Shown here piece after piece: positions 34,544-46,000 of a DNA stretch of 64,000 nt. The position numbers and the translations under genes are program-made. This stretch comes from Peromyscus leucopus. Its lineage: Eukaryota > Chordata > Mammalia > Rodentia > Cricetidae. The notes beneath the pieces are model-generated. The model was given only the letters and a program-made list of their open reading frames with translations, searched no databases and was not told where the DNA came from. The stretch lies in assembly GCF_004664715.2 (NCBI RefSeq), contig NC_051065.1, forward strand, positions 148,301,596 to 148,365,595, given 5' to 3'. Position 1 is the first letter of the stretch, and every line of letters begins with the position of its first letter.

Positions 34544-34655
34544 GGGCTGGGAGGGAGCTAGCTTAGCTGGTAGAGCGCTTGGCTAAGGGGCATGGAGGCC
34601 TGGGTCGGATCTCCAGAACCACATACACCAGGCATCTCAAGAAAAACAAGTTCTT
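34544..34655 (+). repeat. tRNA-derived SINE (ID/B2-like)
   Basis: 'agctagcttagctggtagag' and 'cctgggtcggatctccag' are A-box and B-box remnants. The CT tract follows its tail. Confidence 0.7.
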
Positions 34656-34659
34656 AGTT

Positions 34660-35060
34660 AGAGGATTATTGCTTCCCACTTCCTTCCCTCCCCTCCTTCC
34701 TTCTCCACTTCCCTCCCTCCTTCCCTCTCCCCTTCCCTCCCTCCTTCCCACTTCCTTCCCTCTCCATTTCCCTCCCCCCCCCCCCCCCCCCCCCTCCCTT
34801 CCCTCCCTCCTTCCCACTTCCTTCCCTCTCCATTTCCCTCCCCTCCTTCCCTCTCCACTTCCCTCCCTCCTTCCCACTTCCTTCCCTCTCCACTTCCTCC
34901 TCCTTCTCCACTTCCCTCCCCTCCTTCCCTCTCCACTTCCTTCCCTCTCCACTTCCCTCCCTCCTTCCCACTTCCTTCCCTCTCCACTTCCCTCCCTCCT
35001 TCCCACTTCCTTCCCTTCCCTCCCTCCTTCCCTTTCCACTTCTTCCCTCCCTCCTTTTAT
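34660..35060. repeat. ~400-bp polypyrimidine tract with C-run
   Basis: Almost pure C/T: nested variants of 'cttccctccctccttcc' separated by 'cacttcc' or 'catttcc', with about 24 consecutive C near 34772-34794. It ends about 500 bases upstream of the A2ml1 promoter. ORFs across it on both strands are repeat read-through. Confidence 0.97.
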
Positions 35061-35067
35061 CACGTCT

Positions 35068-35208
35068 TTCTTTTCTTTTTGGGACTGGGTCTCATGTAGA
35101 CCAAGCTGGCTTCAAGCTTACAACTCATCCAAGACTGGCCTTAGCTCTGATCCTCCTGCCTGTCCTCAGCGTGCTGGGTTTTCTGGCCCCAGCCACCACA
35201 CAGGGCCA
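35068..35208 (-). repeat. B1-like SINE (old)
   Basis: 'gggactgggtctcatgtag', 'accaagctggcttcaagc' and 'gcgtgctgggttttctgg'. Diverged. Confidence 0.7.
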
Positions 35209-35569
35209 CAGTGGCTGTCCTGGACTGTCACCCCAGGACAGGACTCCCGTGTCGCTCAGTGTACTTAGCAGAATTCTGAGAGGCTTTATTTTATCTTTTC
35301 TAGTTTATTTGCTTTTTACCCGTCCATCCTATTTCCCTGAAGAAAAAGAGATGAAGAAGCAAAAGAGATCAAAGGAGAATGAATTGGAAATGAACCCCAA
35401 AATTAAAGGAGGTGTCCGGGATGTGTTCTGCAGCTTCACCTCCAAGAAGACTCAGCCTCTCCCAAAGCTAGTGTTGAGGACTGGCTGGACCAGTATGAAT
35501 GTTCTAGAAGGAGGCAAGAAAGGGAACAGTGGCCCTACCCTGCTCTGCCTCCTCAGCCTAAGGCACGGT

Positions 35570-35692
35570 AGCTGATTGGCCAGTGTCTGGTCTTGCTGCA
35601 CACCCCACCTGGGTGTTTAGGATTTAAGCAGGAGGACATCGGGAGCAGAACTCCTGGTTCCTGATCCTGGGGAACCTGGCTCACTCACAAAG
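35570..35692 (+). promoter_or_regulatory. A2ml1: Putative A2ml1 core promoter and 5' UTR
   Basis: Upstream of the A2ml1 start codon lie an inverted CCAAT box (ATTGG, 35575-35579), an E-box CACCTG (35606-35611) and a TATA-like 'atttaag' (35622-35628). This would place transcription start near 35650 and leave a 5' UTR of about 40 bases. Elements and spacing are seen; promoter function is inferred. Confidence 0.55.
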
Positions 35693-35754
35693 ATGCAGGC
35701 TCCACTCTTATTGGGGATGCTGGCCTTTGTGTCCATGGCAACGGGCCTCTGTCC
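35693..35754 (+). CDS. A2ml1: A2ml1 exon 1 (signal peptide)
   Basis: ATG at 35693 opens [20 protein letters not shown], a typical cleavable signal peptide, then donor 'gtgagt'. Ends in phase 2 (CC). The start is supported by the hydrophobic core, the TATA-like element upstream and agreement with human A2ML1 in length. Confidence 0.93.
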
Positions 35755-38545
35755 GTGAGTATGGGTGTCAGAGTCGATTGGGGGTCATCAGAGTTGACTG
35801 GGGGCCATCAGAGTTGATTGGGGCCATCATAATTAATTGGGGGCCATCAGAATTAATTGGGGGCCATCAGAGTTGATTGGGGCTCATCAGAGTTGATTGG
35901 GGGTCATCAGACTTGATCGGAGGGCCATCAGAGTAGATCGGGGGTTCATCAGAGTTGATTAGGGGTCATCAGAGTTGATCGGGGGCCATAAGAGTTAATT
36001 GGGGACCATCAGAGTTGATGGGGCCATCAGGGTTGATTGGGGGCCAATGGCATTTTTTTTTTTTTTTTTTTTGCCCGTCTTGCTCAAGCTTAAATGTGGA
36101 CAAGCGAAGACACACCCATGGTTTCCTTCACTTTCTGTCTTCTCTTTTTCCTTTATTCCTTTCCTAGAATGAAAGGCTGAAACACCAGACTTGAGCTTAA
36201 CAACAGCAGCAAGATAATTTTAAATTTTAAAATGTGTAGGCTTTTTGTATCCTGATCTCTGTGACAGGCCTAATTTTGTCCTTGATACTCCAGCCAGGTT
36301 TGGGATTTCAGGGAGGGTCACTGAGGAATTGGGGAGGGTGTTGGGACCTGTGCTGGGAGTCTCTTTCTCCTTTGTTATAAAAAGCAAGGCTCGGGAAGCA
36401 GGGGCTTGCTCGGCTTAGCTGACTGCTGGCTGCTTCTAAGGGAAGGGATTAGCTTTTCACTGAGGAATGAATCACTGCTCTGCAATTCTTTCTTCCCCTC
36501 AGTAGAAAGTACTTGGTAACAGTACCAGCCCAGCTTGCCTTCCCCTCCACACAAAAGGTTTGTTTGGATCTGAGCCCTGGGAACTGTGATGTAAAATTCA
36601 CTATTACCCTGGAGACCAAGGACAAGACGCAGAAGTTGCTAGAACATTCCGGATTGAAGAAGAACTTCCACTGTGTCTCATTTTCAGTAAGTGCTGACTA
36701 GGCCTCAACGCTAATCCCTGGATTTCCAGGTCTCCTCCCAGGCTGCTCACCATGGTCTGACTTCAAGTACGGGTTTCTCCTGTAGTGCTTTGGCTAGGTT
36801 TCTTGGCTGGTCTCTGTTAAACTTCAGTTCCAGGTGGGGCTTACCCACAATTCCCTTCTCCTCACACCCTTTCAGTCCCTCACCTCTGAGAACACTGCTT
36901 CTCTTCACGTTGTCTTAAGACTTCTCTAGCGACGTTTGACTCAGTTCTCTCCATCTGTTCTCCCACTGCTGGCTTGAGTCCGGTGATTGTGTCCCCCGGT
37001 ACCCTACTCCTCCCCAAAGTGCTCCTCTCCCGCCCAGGTCCCCCCACCCGCTGGTGGTACGGACGAAGTGGCTACCATTCGAGTGTCAGGAGTTGGAAAG
37101 AACCTCAGCTTTGAAGAGGAGAAAAAGGTTCTGATTCAGAGGCAAGGGAGCGGCACCTTTGTGCAGACGGACAAACCTGTCTACACTCCAGCCAGCAAGG
37201 TAAGGCGAGCGTGCCTCGGGACAGACAAGGCTAGGAAGACGGCTGTGCGTCGTGATGGGGATTCGTGAACGTTAGTGGGTTCACAGAACAAGGAGGGAGA
37301 AGACAGGGGTGTCTGGCGACGAAGTTTCTGGCCTGATTGTGAGTCTTACTCTAGCAAGAGCGTGGGTGGAGTTGCTGGTGCCTCTGGGTGTCTAAAACAA
37401 AGGCACGGTCTGTCCCGGAGGGTGGGGTGTCTCACAGAGTTGGGTTAATGGTTCTTATGGGTCAGAAAGTGTCCAGTGTTTGGCTTGCACGTCTGTTCTT
37501 CTGCTCATTTTATTTTGTGGGGCATTCCACTCTGAGGGCTCACACACTAGGAGCCCTGGAGAAAAACTAAGAAACTGTGTGGTCTTCACCTTTCTCTCAC
37601 ATTGGAAAACATCTCCGCTCTCCTCAGCCTAACGGGTTTTCCTGACTCAGGAACACGTTCAAGGAAACAGGTGGAGGAGGAATTCTGAGATGGGAAACCC
37701 TCTTTGCTAATTATGCCCTTGCCGGTCTAGTGTTTTTCAGAATTGTCACCTTGAACAGCGACTTCATTCCCGTGAACGACAAGGTACGGATTTAGCTGGA
37801 GGAGGGAAAGGTGTTCGATCACTGAGAATGGAGAAGGCGATGCGGGGCTGTGGGCTGTAGAACACCCTCAGGAAGGAGTCCTAGCCTCGGGCACCAGCCC
37901 GCAGACGCCCAGCCCTGTCTGTCTGTGTGGGAAGCTGCAAAGGTGACTGGTTTTCAGCCTTACATGCACAACTCAGTTAGCATGACATTCCTGAGAGATG
38001 GCTGCATCTGCTTATGTCTAAAAAGACTTCATAGTCGGGCAGTGGTGGTGCACACCTCTAATCCCAGCACTTGGAAGGCAGAGGCAGGCAGATCTCTGGG
38101 TTTGAAACCAGCCTGGTCTACAGAGTGAGTTCTAGGACAGCTAAGGCTACATGGAGAAACAAACAAAACAAAACAAAAAAGACTTTTCAGGTTGGAGAGA
38201 TGGCTCAGTGGTTAAGAGATACTGTTGCTGTTCCAGAGGACCCGGGTTCAATTCCCAGCACCCACTTGGCAGCTCACAACCTTCTGTGATGTGACTTTAG
38301 TCCCATGGATTTTGATACACTTCTGACTTGAGCAGACACTGCACACATGTGATGTGCATACATACAGGCAGGCAAAATGTTCATACACGTGAGGAAACTA
38401 AATCTAAAGGAGAGAAACTTAAAGACTTTCCTTCAGGGACAATACCAAATGACTTTGCAGTTCAACTATGAAGACATTGGGGCTGGAGATGTAGGTCAGC
38501 GGTTGGGCTTTTGGGTTCTGTCCCCAGCATGTAGACACACAGACA

Positions 38546-38616
<71 letters not shown>

Positions 38617-39896
38617 CAAGGGTATACTTAATAAAAGGAAAAAATAAGACTATCCACTTCTATATTTTTTTTTAAAATTAAGAGGCAATGCTAGGAGAGG
38701 TGTCGCACGCCTTTAATCCCAGCACTTGGGAGGCAGAGGCAGTGGATCTCTGAGTTCAAGGCCAGCCTGGTCTACAGAGTTCCAGAACAGCCAGTGCTAT
38801 CCTGTCTTGAAAAACAAAACTAACAAACAAACAAAATAAATAAATAAATAAATGAATGAATGAATGAATGAATGAATGAATGAATGAATAGGCAAGATAA
38901 TAAATAAGGTCATCTATAAAGTAGTCAGTTTTCTTCTGGCAACGTTGAAAGTGTGGTAACCCTTGGCAAATATACTTCAATATTCCTCCTCCAATTCAAT
39001 CCTTAACATCGGGTCTTTTCCCAAAATCTTTACTTTTCATGTCGTGGGATATGGAACCCAGGGTCCGACCAGTGTTAGGCAAGCACTCCCTGACGGAGCC
39101 ACATTCTGGTCATAAGTTTTTGTAACGAGTTTGATCTTGTTCCGGGCACGCTGTGGTTTTTACGAGCTCTGGTCCTTACCCCTTGGATGCCCCACTGCCG
39201 TCTTCCTGCGTGTTCAAGTAGAACTTAAATACAAGAAGGGCATTTTTTTCTGTTTTCTGTCTCCTTGGCTTCAGAGGTCCCTTTCCCTGTGTGCTTGTTA
39301 CAGGTCGGCAGCCATAGCCACGTTATTTCCCGACGGTCTTTCCGTCTCTCTTTCCTGTCACCAGTAACCCTTCCATAACAGAGTCTGGTATACTACTGGG
39401 TATTGATTTCAAAGCGATGGGCGCCATCTCAGCGGGTGCTTGGACTCTACCGCCCCCTGGAGGTTGATCTCATTAGCTACCCTGTTACTTTTTTTTTTTT
39501 CTTTGCACAGATTGCTCAAAAGGTTGTGGGTTTTGTTATAAAGCTTGATTTCTCTTCTAAAATGACTCCCTCGCCCCCCATTCCATTTACACAGATCCTT
39601 CTAAGCTGAGAACTGACATTAACAAGAGGAATTTTACCAAGAAGCCACAGGACAAAATCTCAAGTTTAAAGAACATAGTGATTTTACACTCGGGAGGTAG
39701 AGAGGAGACGGGAGTATCAAGTTCAAGGCCAGCCTCAGCTGCATGAGATGCTATCTCACTCATCCACCCTCAAATAAATAAAGAACATGATATTTTATAC
39801 CCAGAGCACAAAAATACAGCTGAAGTGGGCCAGTGAGATGGATCAGTGAGTAAGGTGCTTGCTGCCAAGCCCGATGACCTGAGTTCTTCAGTCCTT

Positions 39897-39943
<47 letters not shown>

Positions 39944-42900
39944 CGCACGCGTGCGTACACATGCACATACATGTGTACACACATGTGTGCATACACACAC
40001 TATAAATAAGTAAATATAACAAAATATAGTCAAGATTGTCCCGCTCAGTTCCTCCCAGAAACCTCTGGTTAACTGGCCCCCTCCCTGACACTTGGCCCCT
40101 GGGTTAGGAAAGTACTTTGTCATCTAATTATATTCGTTTTCCGGGACCTGTGGCTCTCCACAGCAATAAGAGTGATATTTGCCTCCTGGTTGTCTAAATA
40201 TCTTCAGGCCTGTGTCACTTTGATCTTAGTTTTTGGCTCTTGACATTTTATTTAAATTACATTTTTATGTGTGCACACGGGCGAGCCGTGACACACATGT
40301 GGAGGTGAGAGGCCAGTCTGCAGGAGTCAGTTCTTTCCTTCGCCGCTCGTGTGTCCTGGGGATTGAACTCGGGTCCTAGCCTTGGCAGCAAATGCCTCTG
40401 CCCACTGAAGCTTCTTGCTGCACCCCACCCCCTTTTTGGCTCTTGCAGAGTTGCTGATCTGCCTTCCTTATGTCATCTGTGTTTGTGTTTCGGGAGGGTT
40501 AACACCACTTGGTACTTACCCAAGAATCAAAGGCGTGCACTGTCTTGATTTCACCCGGTTTTTGGAGTGAGATGGAAACTGGCCTCTTCTGAATGCCACA
40601 CACCTTCCCTGAGCCCGTAACTATGAACGTGCGGTGTTAGCATTCATGTATCAACCACCTTTAGATCTTTCAGCTGGCCACTTGTAAACTTTTTTTAAAA
40701 ATTATTTTGCCACGAGTGAAAGTGAGGTCACTCCTATCCACGGGCTTTTGGGTGTCAAAAGAAGGGGCCAGGAAACAATTTGCTCCCAAGAGGAGGTTTA
40801 AAGTGTGGGAGTCTTGGGCAACGACATTTCCCTTCAGGGACGGGGACTGCGGGTCTTCAAGCCTTTTAGGGCTGGGGATCCTCTGAGAAAATCTCTTTCT
40901 TTCTCTACTGGATGAGTCTTAACCCCAGCGTTAAGATAATGGCCAGAGGGGAAGGCGTCCTTTCAGGACACGTTCCCAGGCTGCACCGTGAACTAACCTG
41001 TGCTCTCTCTGTCTTCCCTTTCCAGTACTCCGTGGTGGAGCTGCAGGTAAGCGGAAGCACCAGCTCTCCTGGGAGCTGTGGGGACAAGTCGAAGGCAGTA
41101 ATGATTCACACCGCGGCCCAGAGTTTCTAGACTCTGCCCCAGCACCGGGAAGCCATAGGTCCACCTCCCTTTTCCATTGTCTCATGTCCACTGTCCTGGG
41201 ACCGAAACCTCTGTGGATAAGGATGGCAGGTCCTGCCATGACCGCTTTCCCCTTTGGCTCTGGTGACTTCTCTGTGCAATGCCCACTTAGCCACACAGGC
41301 TGATTGTCCCTGTTTGTCAGCGTCACAACACCTTTGGATAGAAACTCGGTAGCTGAGTGATAAATACCTTTGAGGAATGTCCCAGTGTACAATCAGTTCC
41401 CTCAGCCTTATTTCTTAAGAAGGACTGAACATGAGTGAACACTCCTGATGAATAGGACTTTAAAGTCTATTTCCTGAAGCTGTTGATAACACCTGCAAGA
41501 ACTTGGAGAGGAAAGGGTTTCTCTTGAATGAGGCTGGATTTACAACAATAAAGTCATAAATCACACAGGGAGCTATTTTTTTCTTGTAAATAATCTATAC
41601 ATTTTCAGTGTCCATGAAGGCCAAAGGTGAGCATTGGATCCCCTGGGACGGGAGTTAAAGATGATTATGAGCCACCATGTGAGTGCTGGGAATCGAACCC
41701 GGGTCCTCTGGGAGAGCAACCGGTGATCTTACCTGCTGATCTAGCTCTCCAAACCCTGCCTCTTTTTTCTTGGATAAAGCCTGAAGAGCAATGGGTAGAA
41801 TCCATTCCCTGCTTTTTGCCATGCAGAGCTGGAAGCCGTGTAGCGAGCCGCATTATGCTGTTTCTCTTTATTTGGACACAGGACCCAAATAACAACAGGA
41901 TTGCACAGTGGCTGGACGTGGCACCCCAGCAAGGCATCGTAGACTTATCCTTTCAACTGGCACCAGAGGCAACGCTGGGCACCTACACGGTGACAGTGGC
42001 TGAGGGCAAGACCTTCGGCACGTTCAGTGTGGAGGAATATGGTAGGTGTAGGAAGGAACAAGCCAAGGCGTTGAGCACAGTCTTGATTCCAAGTCAGGGA
42101 AGGTAACGTCAAGGTTGTTTGCTCGTGTTTTTAATCAGGGCTGGGTCTAACTTCAGGAACATTTGTTTTTTAAACAGCACTCCAATAATTAACTAGTTAA
42201 TGGAATTATCACTATCTCCATACTCCTCTGTTATCTCCTAGTTATACCAGGACCTTGTGTGTTTCTTTCTCCCCTCTCTAGTGTTGCCCAGGTTCAAGGT
42301 AGAAGTGTTGGAACCAAAACAATTATCAACCACGGAGGAATCCTTCTTTGTAAGAATATGTGGCAGGTAAGTTCGGAAGCTTTGGAGATGAGCACTGGAG
42401 GCCCTGGGGGTGGTGGTGTCAGAGGAGAGGTTATGTAGGTGATTTGATGTGGCTTGGAGTCATGAGTCATCCAGGAAGTTTTATAACCACCGTGTGCTCT
42501 CACGTTCCATTATGAATTTAGTCGAGATTGTGGATTTAATTTCTACGGGGCACCAAATACAACACCGATTCCCCCGGGGAAATGAAAGAAAGGAGCGCTG
42601 GGTCTGGTGGAAGCCTGACTTCCCAATTGCTCGGGGAAACGGAGGCAGAAGACGGGACATTCAAAGTCTGCCAGGGCTGCAGAGAAATTTCAAGGCTGGC
42701 CCCGGTTCTTAGTGAGACCTTGTCTCAGAGTAAAGAAATATGAAGAGCTGGGGGTGTGGTTCAGTGGTAGCTCAGAGAGAAAGGGAGGGAGGGAAGGAGA
42801 GAGGGAAGGAAGGAAGGAAGAAGGAAGGAAGGGAGGAGGAGAGAGACCTCTGTGTCCATACGGTGGTGCTTGAGTATAATTAAAGAAGGGAAGAAAAGAG

Positions 42901-42957
42901 CTGGAACATCACATGACTGTCAGAGCACCTGACTGAGACGGGAGTATGGGAAAGAGG

Positions 42958-43003
<46 letters not shown>

Positions 43004-46000
43004 CTCAGGGAGTTTCGTAATTGTCTCCTTGTGGGTTTTTTTGTACGTTTGTCTTTGGTATTGTTTTGTTTTAAATCAGATACACGTACGGAAAGCCTGT
43101 TCGAGGGGTGGCCCTGCTCTCAGTGTGTCAGAAGGCGCACACTTACTGGTACCGAGAAGTGGACCAGGAACAGCTGCCGGACAAATGCAGAAACTTCTCG
43201 GGGCAGGTGAGCAAATGGAATCTGAAGAGCTGCTTTATCCATGTTGTCTTTCACAGCCTCAGTAAACACCGGCATGAAAAAGTGACGAGAAGCACAGAGT
43301 GAAGGCTTTGGTGGTGGTGGTATGTGTATGTGGTGGGGGGTTCCCCCAGGCCCAAGTCCGAGCAGCAGCACCCCTCACCAGAATGCAGCTTCTCAGGCTG
43401 CACTGGAGCCAGGGAGTTCATTGTTTCCTGCTCCCTTCCCCTTCTCCTAGCTCGGAGTTTCAAGGATGATGTGTTACAGCCTGTGTGCGGTGTATTTTCT
43501 GTGTAGCACTGGCTATCCAGGAACTCACTTTGTAGACCAGGCTGGGCTCGAACTCAGAGATCTACAATGGTGTATTCTCATGTCACAGCAGAGTTTTCTC
43601 TCTTGAGGAAACTGAGGCATGGAGTTGAGCAGCTATGTGCTTCTATGACACGTTATAAAGCGAAAGCAGGGGTTAGATTGTGCTCTCTGATTGCCTCCGC
43701 AGACCGACAAAGCGGGATGCTTCTCCGCCTCTGTGGACATGGCCACCTTCAACCTCACTGGATACATGTACAGCCACAGCATTACTATTGTGGCTTCAGT
43801 GGTGGAGGAAGGGACAGGTAAGAGGGGTGCTGCTTGACCCATAAAGAAAGGAGAGGGCGCAGCGGGGTGGATCAGTGGATAAAGGAGCCTGCTTCTAAGC
43901 TGGCTGACCTGAGTTCAATCCCTGAGGCCCACAAGGTGGAAGGAAAGAATAAATTCCCATGACCCATGGTGCACATACAACATCACACAAACATACACAA
44001 AATAAGTAAGTAAATAGATAAAATGTGAGCTGCCAATAAAGAAAACGTAACAAGAATAACAAGAGGAGGAGTAGGAGGAAAAGGGGGTACCCTGTTCCCA
44101 GTCCTTAGACCAGGGAAATCCCAGCTGTTCCTTCCATCTACTACCTGGGGAGACAGAGTTGATTTGCTTTGACATTTGGTCAGAAACACAGCTTTGTATT
44201 TCCCCTGACACCATCCTCTCTGGAATTTTATGTTCAACATGAAGATGAGGATGCCAGGACTCAGGACATGACAAATCTGTTTCCTTCTGCAGGGCTGGAG
44301 GCCAATACCACCCAGGACATCTACATTTCCTCAAAGATGGGATCCATGACCTTTGAAGACACTAACAATTTTTATTACCCCAATTTCCCCTTCAGTGGGA
44401 AGGTATGCTAATTTGTCTTTGTGTACCCCCAAACAAGCCAACCAACCAACCAACCAACATCAAAGACACATCAAACTGACCGGGCTATTCCCATCTCCTT
44501 CCTGCTGTCCTAAGTACTCCTGTGAGGTAGACACTATCATTTGGCCCCGTTTTACAGATGACAAAACTGAGGCAAGAGAAGGTAAATGATTTTCCATAGG
44601 TTTCTCAGCTGCTGAGTCATTATAATCAATTCATCCACAAGCAGCGTCCTCACTCTCTTTTGGCGCCGTCACCATCAGAGTGAAATTCTAGGCCCTTCCT
44701 AAGACCAGAGGTGGTGTCCTCCTCCTCCTCCTCTTCCTCTTTCTAAAAGTTTATTATTATTATTACTAATATGTTGGTGATTTTCCTGCACGTGTGTCTA
44801 TGCACCACATGTGTGCCTGGTGCCTGTGGAGGACCGAAGAGTGTGTTGGATCCCTGGAACTGGAGTTACACGTGGTTGTGAGCGGCCATGTAGGTGCTGG
44901 GAACTGAACCTGGGTCCCCAAGAGCAGCCAGTGCTCTTAACTGCTGAGCCGTCTCTGCAAACCCAGAGTCTCCTTTCCTGATGTCCAGATCTTTGGACTT
45001 AAGAGCTGCAGTGCTTCTGGGGGAATCGTTTAGCCCGGGCTCCTGGGTCTGGGCAAGATTCACACCGCACCTCTCAACAGAGAGCCGTTTTCAGATCTTT
45101 AATCTGTCATTAGAGATTTCTAATTTCACTGTCTGACTGACTTGTCATTCCCTTAGGAGGCCTCTTCCTCCCCTTCCTCCTCCCCTTCCTTATCTTCCTC
45201 CTCACCTTCTCTCCCTCCCCGTTCCCCTTCTTTTGTTCTGTTTGGTTGGTTGGTTTTGGTTGTTGTTTTGAGGATCTGGCTGTTTAGCCCAGGTTGGCCT
45301 TGAACTCTGAGTCCTCCCGCCTCAGCCTCCTAAGTGCTAGGGTAACAGGTCACTGCACCCATCTGCTTATCTTTTTTCCCCCAAAGAAATGACCAACACA
45401 ATTTTATGCACCTCTAAACTTTCTTTTTCCTTATTCATCTTATCCACACCACGGATGGATCCAGTTGTCTTTAGACATTAAAGATTCCATAACTGGGGAG
45501 GTAAAGAAGTCTATCTTTAGGGGGAAAAAAAATCGAGCTGGGGCAGGAGAACCTCAAGTTTGAGGCCAGCCAGAACCTATAGAAATAAATAAATAAATAA
45601 ACAAGCATTGAAATGAAATCAAAACAATGCACAGAGCCTCAGAAGGAGCCTATGGGAGTGAAAGGCCAGGAAGCCAGGGTCTACACAGCAAACCAAGTTC
45701 TGTGTCAGGCTACTACCTCTGCGTTTCCAGGTCTGGGTACGTAGTGCGGTTGTTAGAACATTTGCCTACCCCGCACAAACCCAGCTGTGGCTTGAGCCCC
45801 AGAATCCGTTAACCAGGTGTGCCGGTGCACGCCTCTAATCTCAGCCCTGGGGAAGTGGAGGCAGGAGAAACAGACATTCAACGTTATTCTTGGCTACACG
45901 ATGAGTTCAAGGCCCGTCCGGGATGCATAAGGCCTCTTCTCAAAAACAGAACCAAGCAACAACTTCTGTGTGTTTCTCAAAGCTTGAACGGCATCTATCT

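Noticed and set aside
34563..35268. Long ORFs on both strands rich in EGGREG or SPLPSLL
   Set aside because: Read-through of the polypyrimidine tract; a repeat whose period keeps all frames open.
35765..36052. Regularly spaced repeats resembling a CRISPR array
   Set aside because: Units are directly adjacent with no spacers, in a rodent intron. It is a minisatellite.
37741..37783. Alternative exon 4 acceptor at 'tttttcag' (37739-37740)
   Set aside because: It gives the frame [14 protein letters not shown] and then a stop at the start of exon 6, so it does not rescue the gene and does not match the family.
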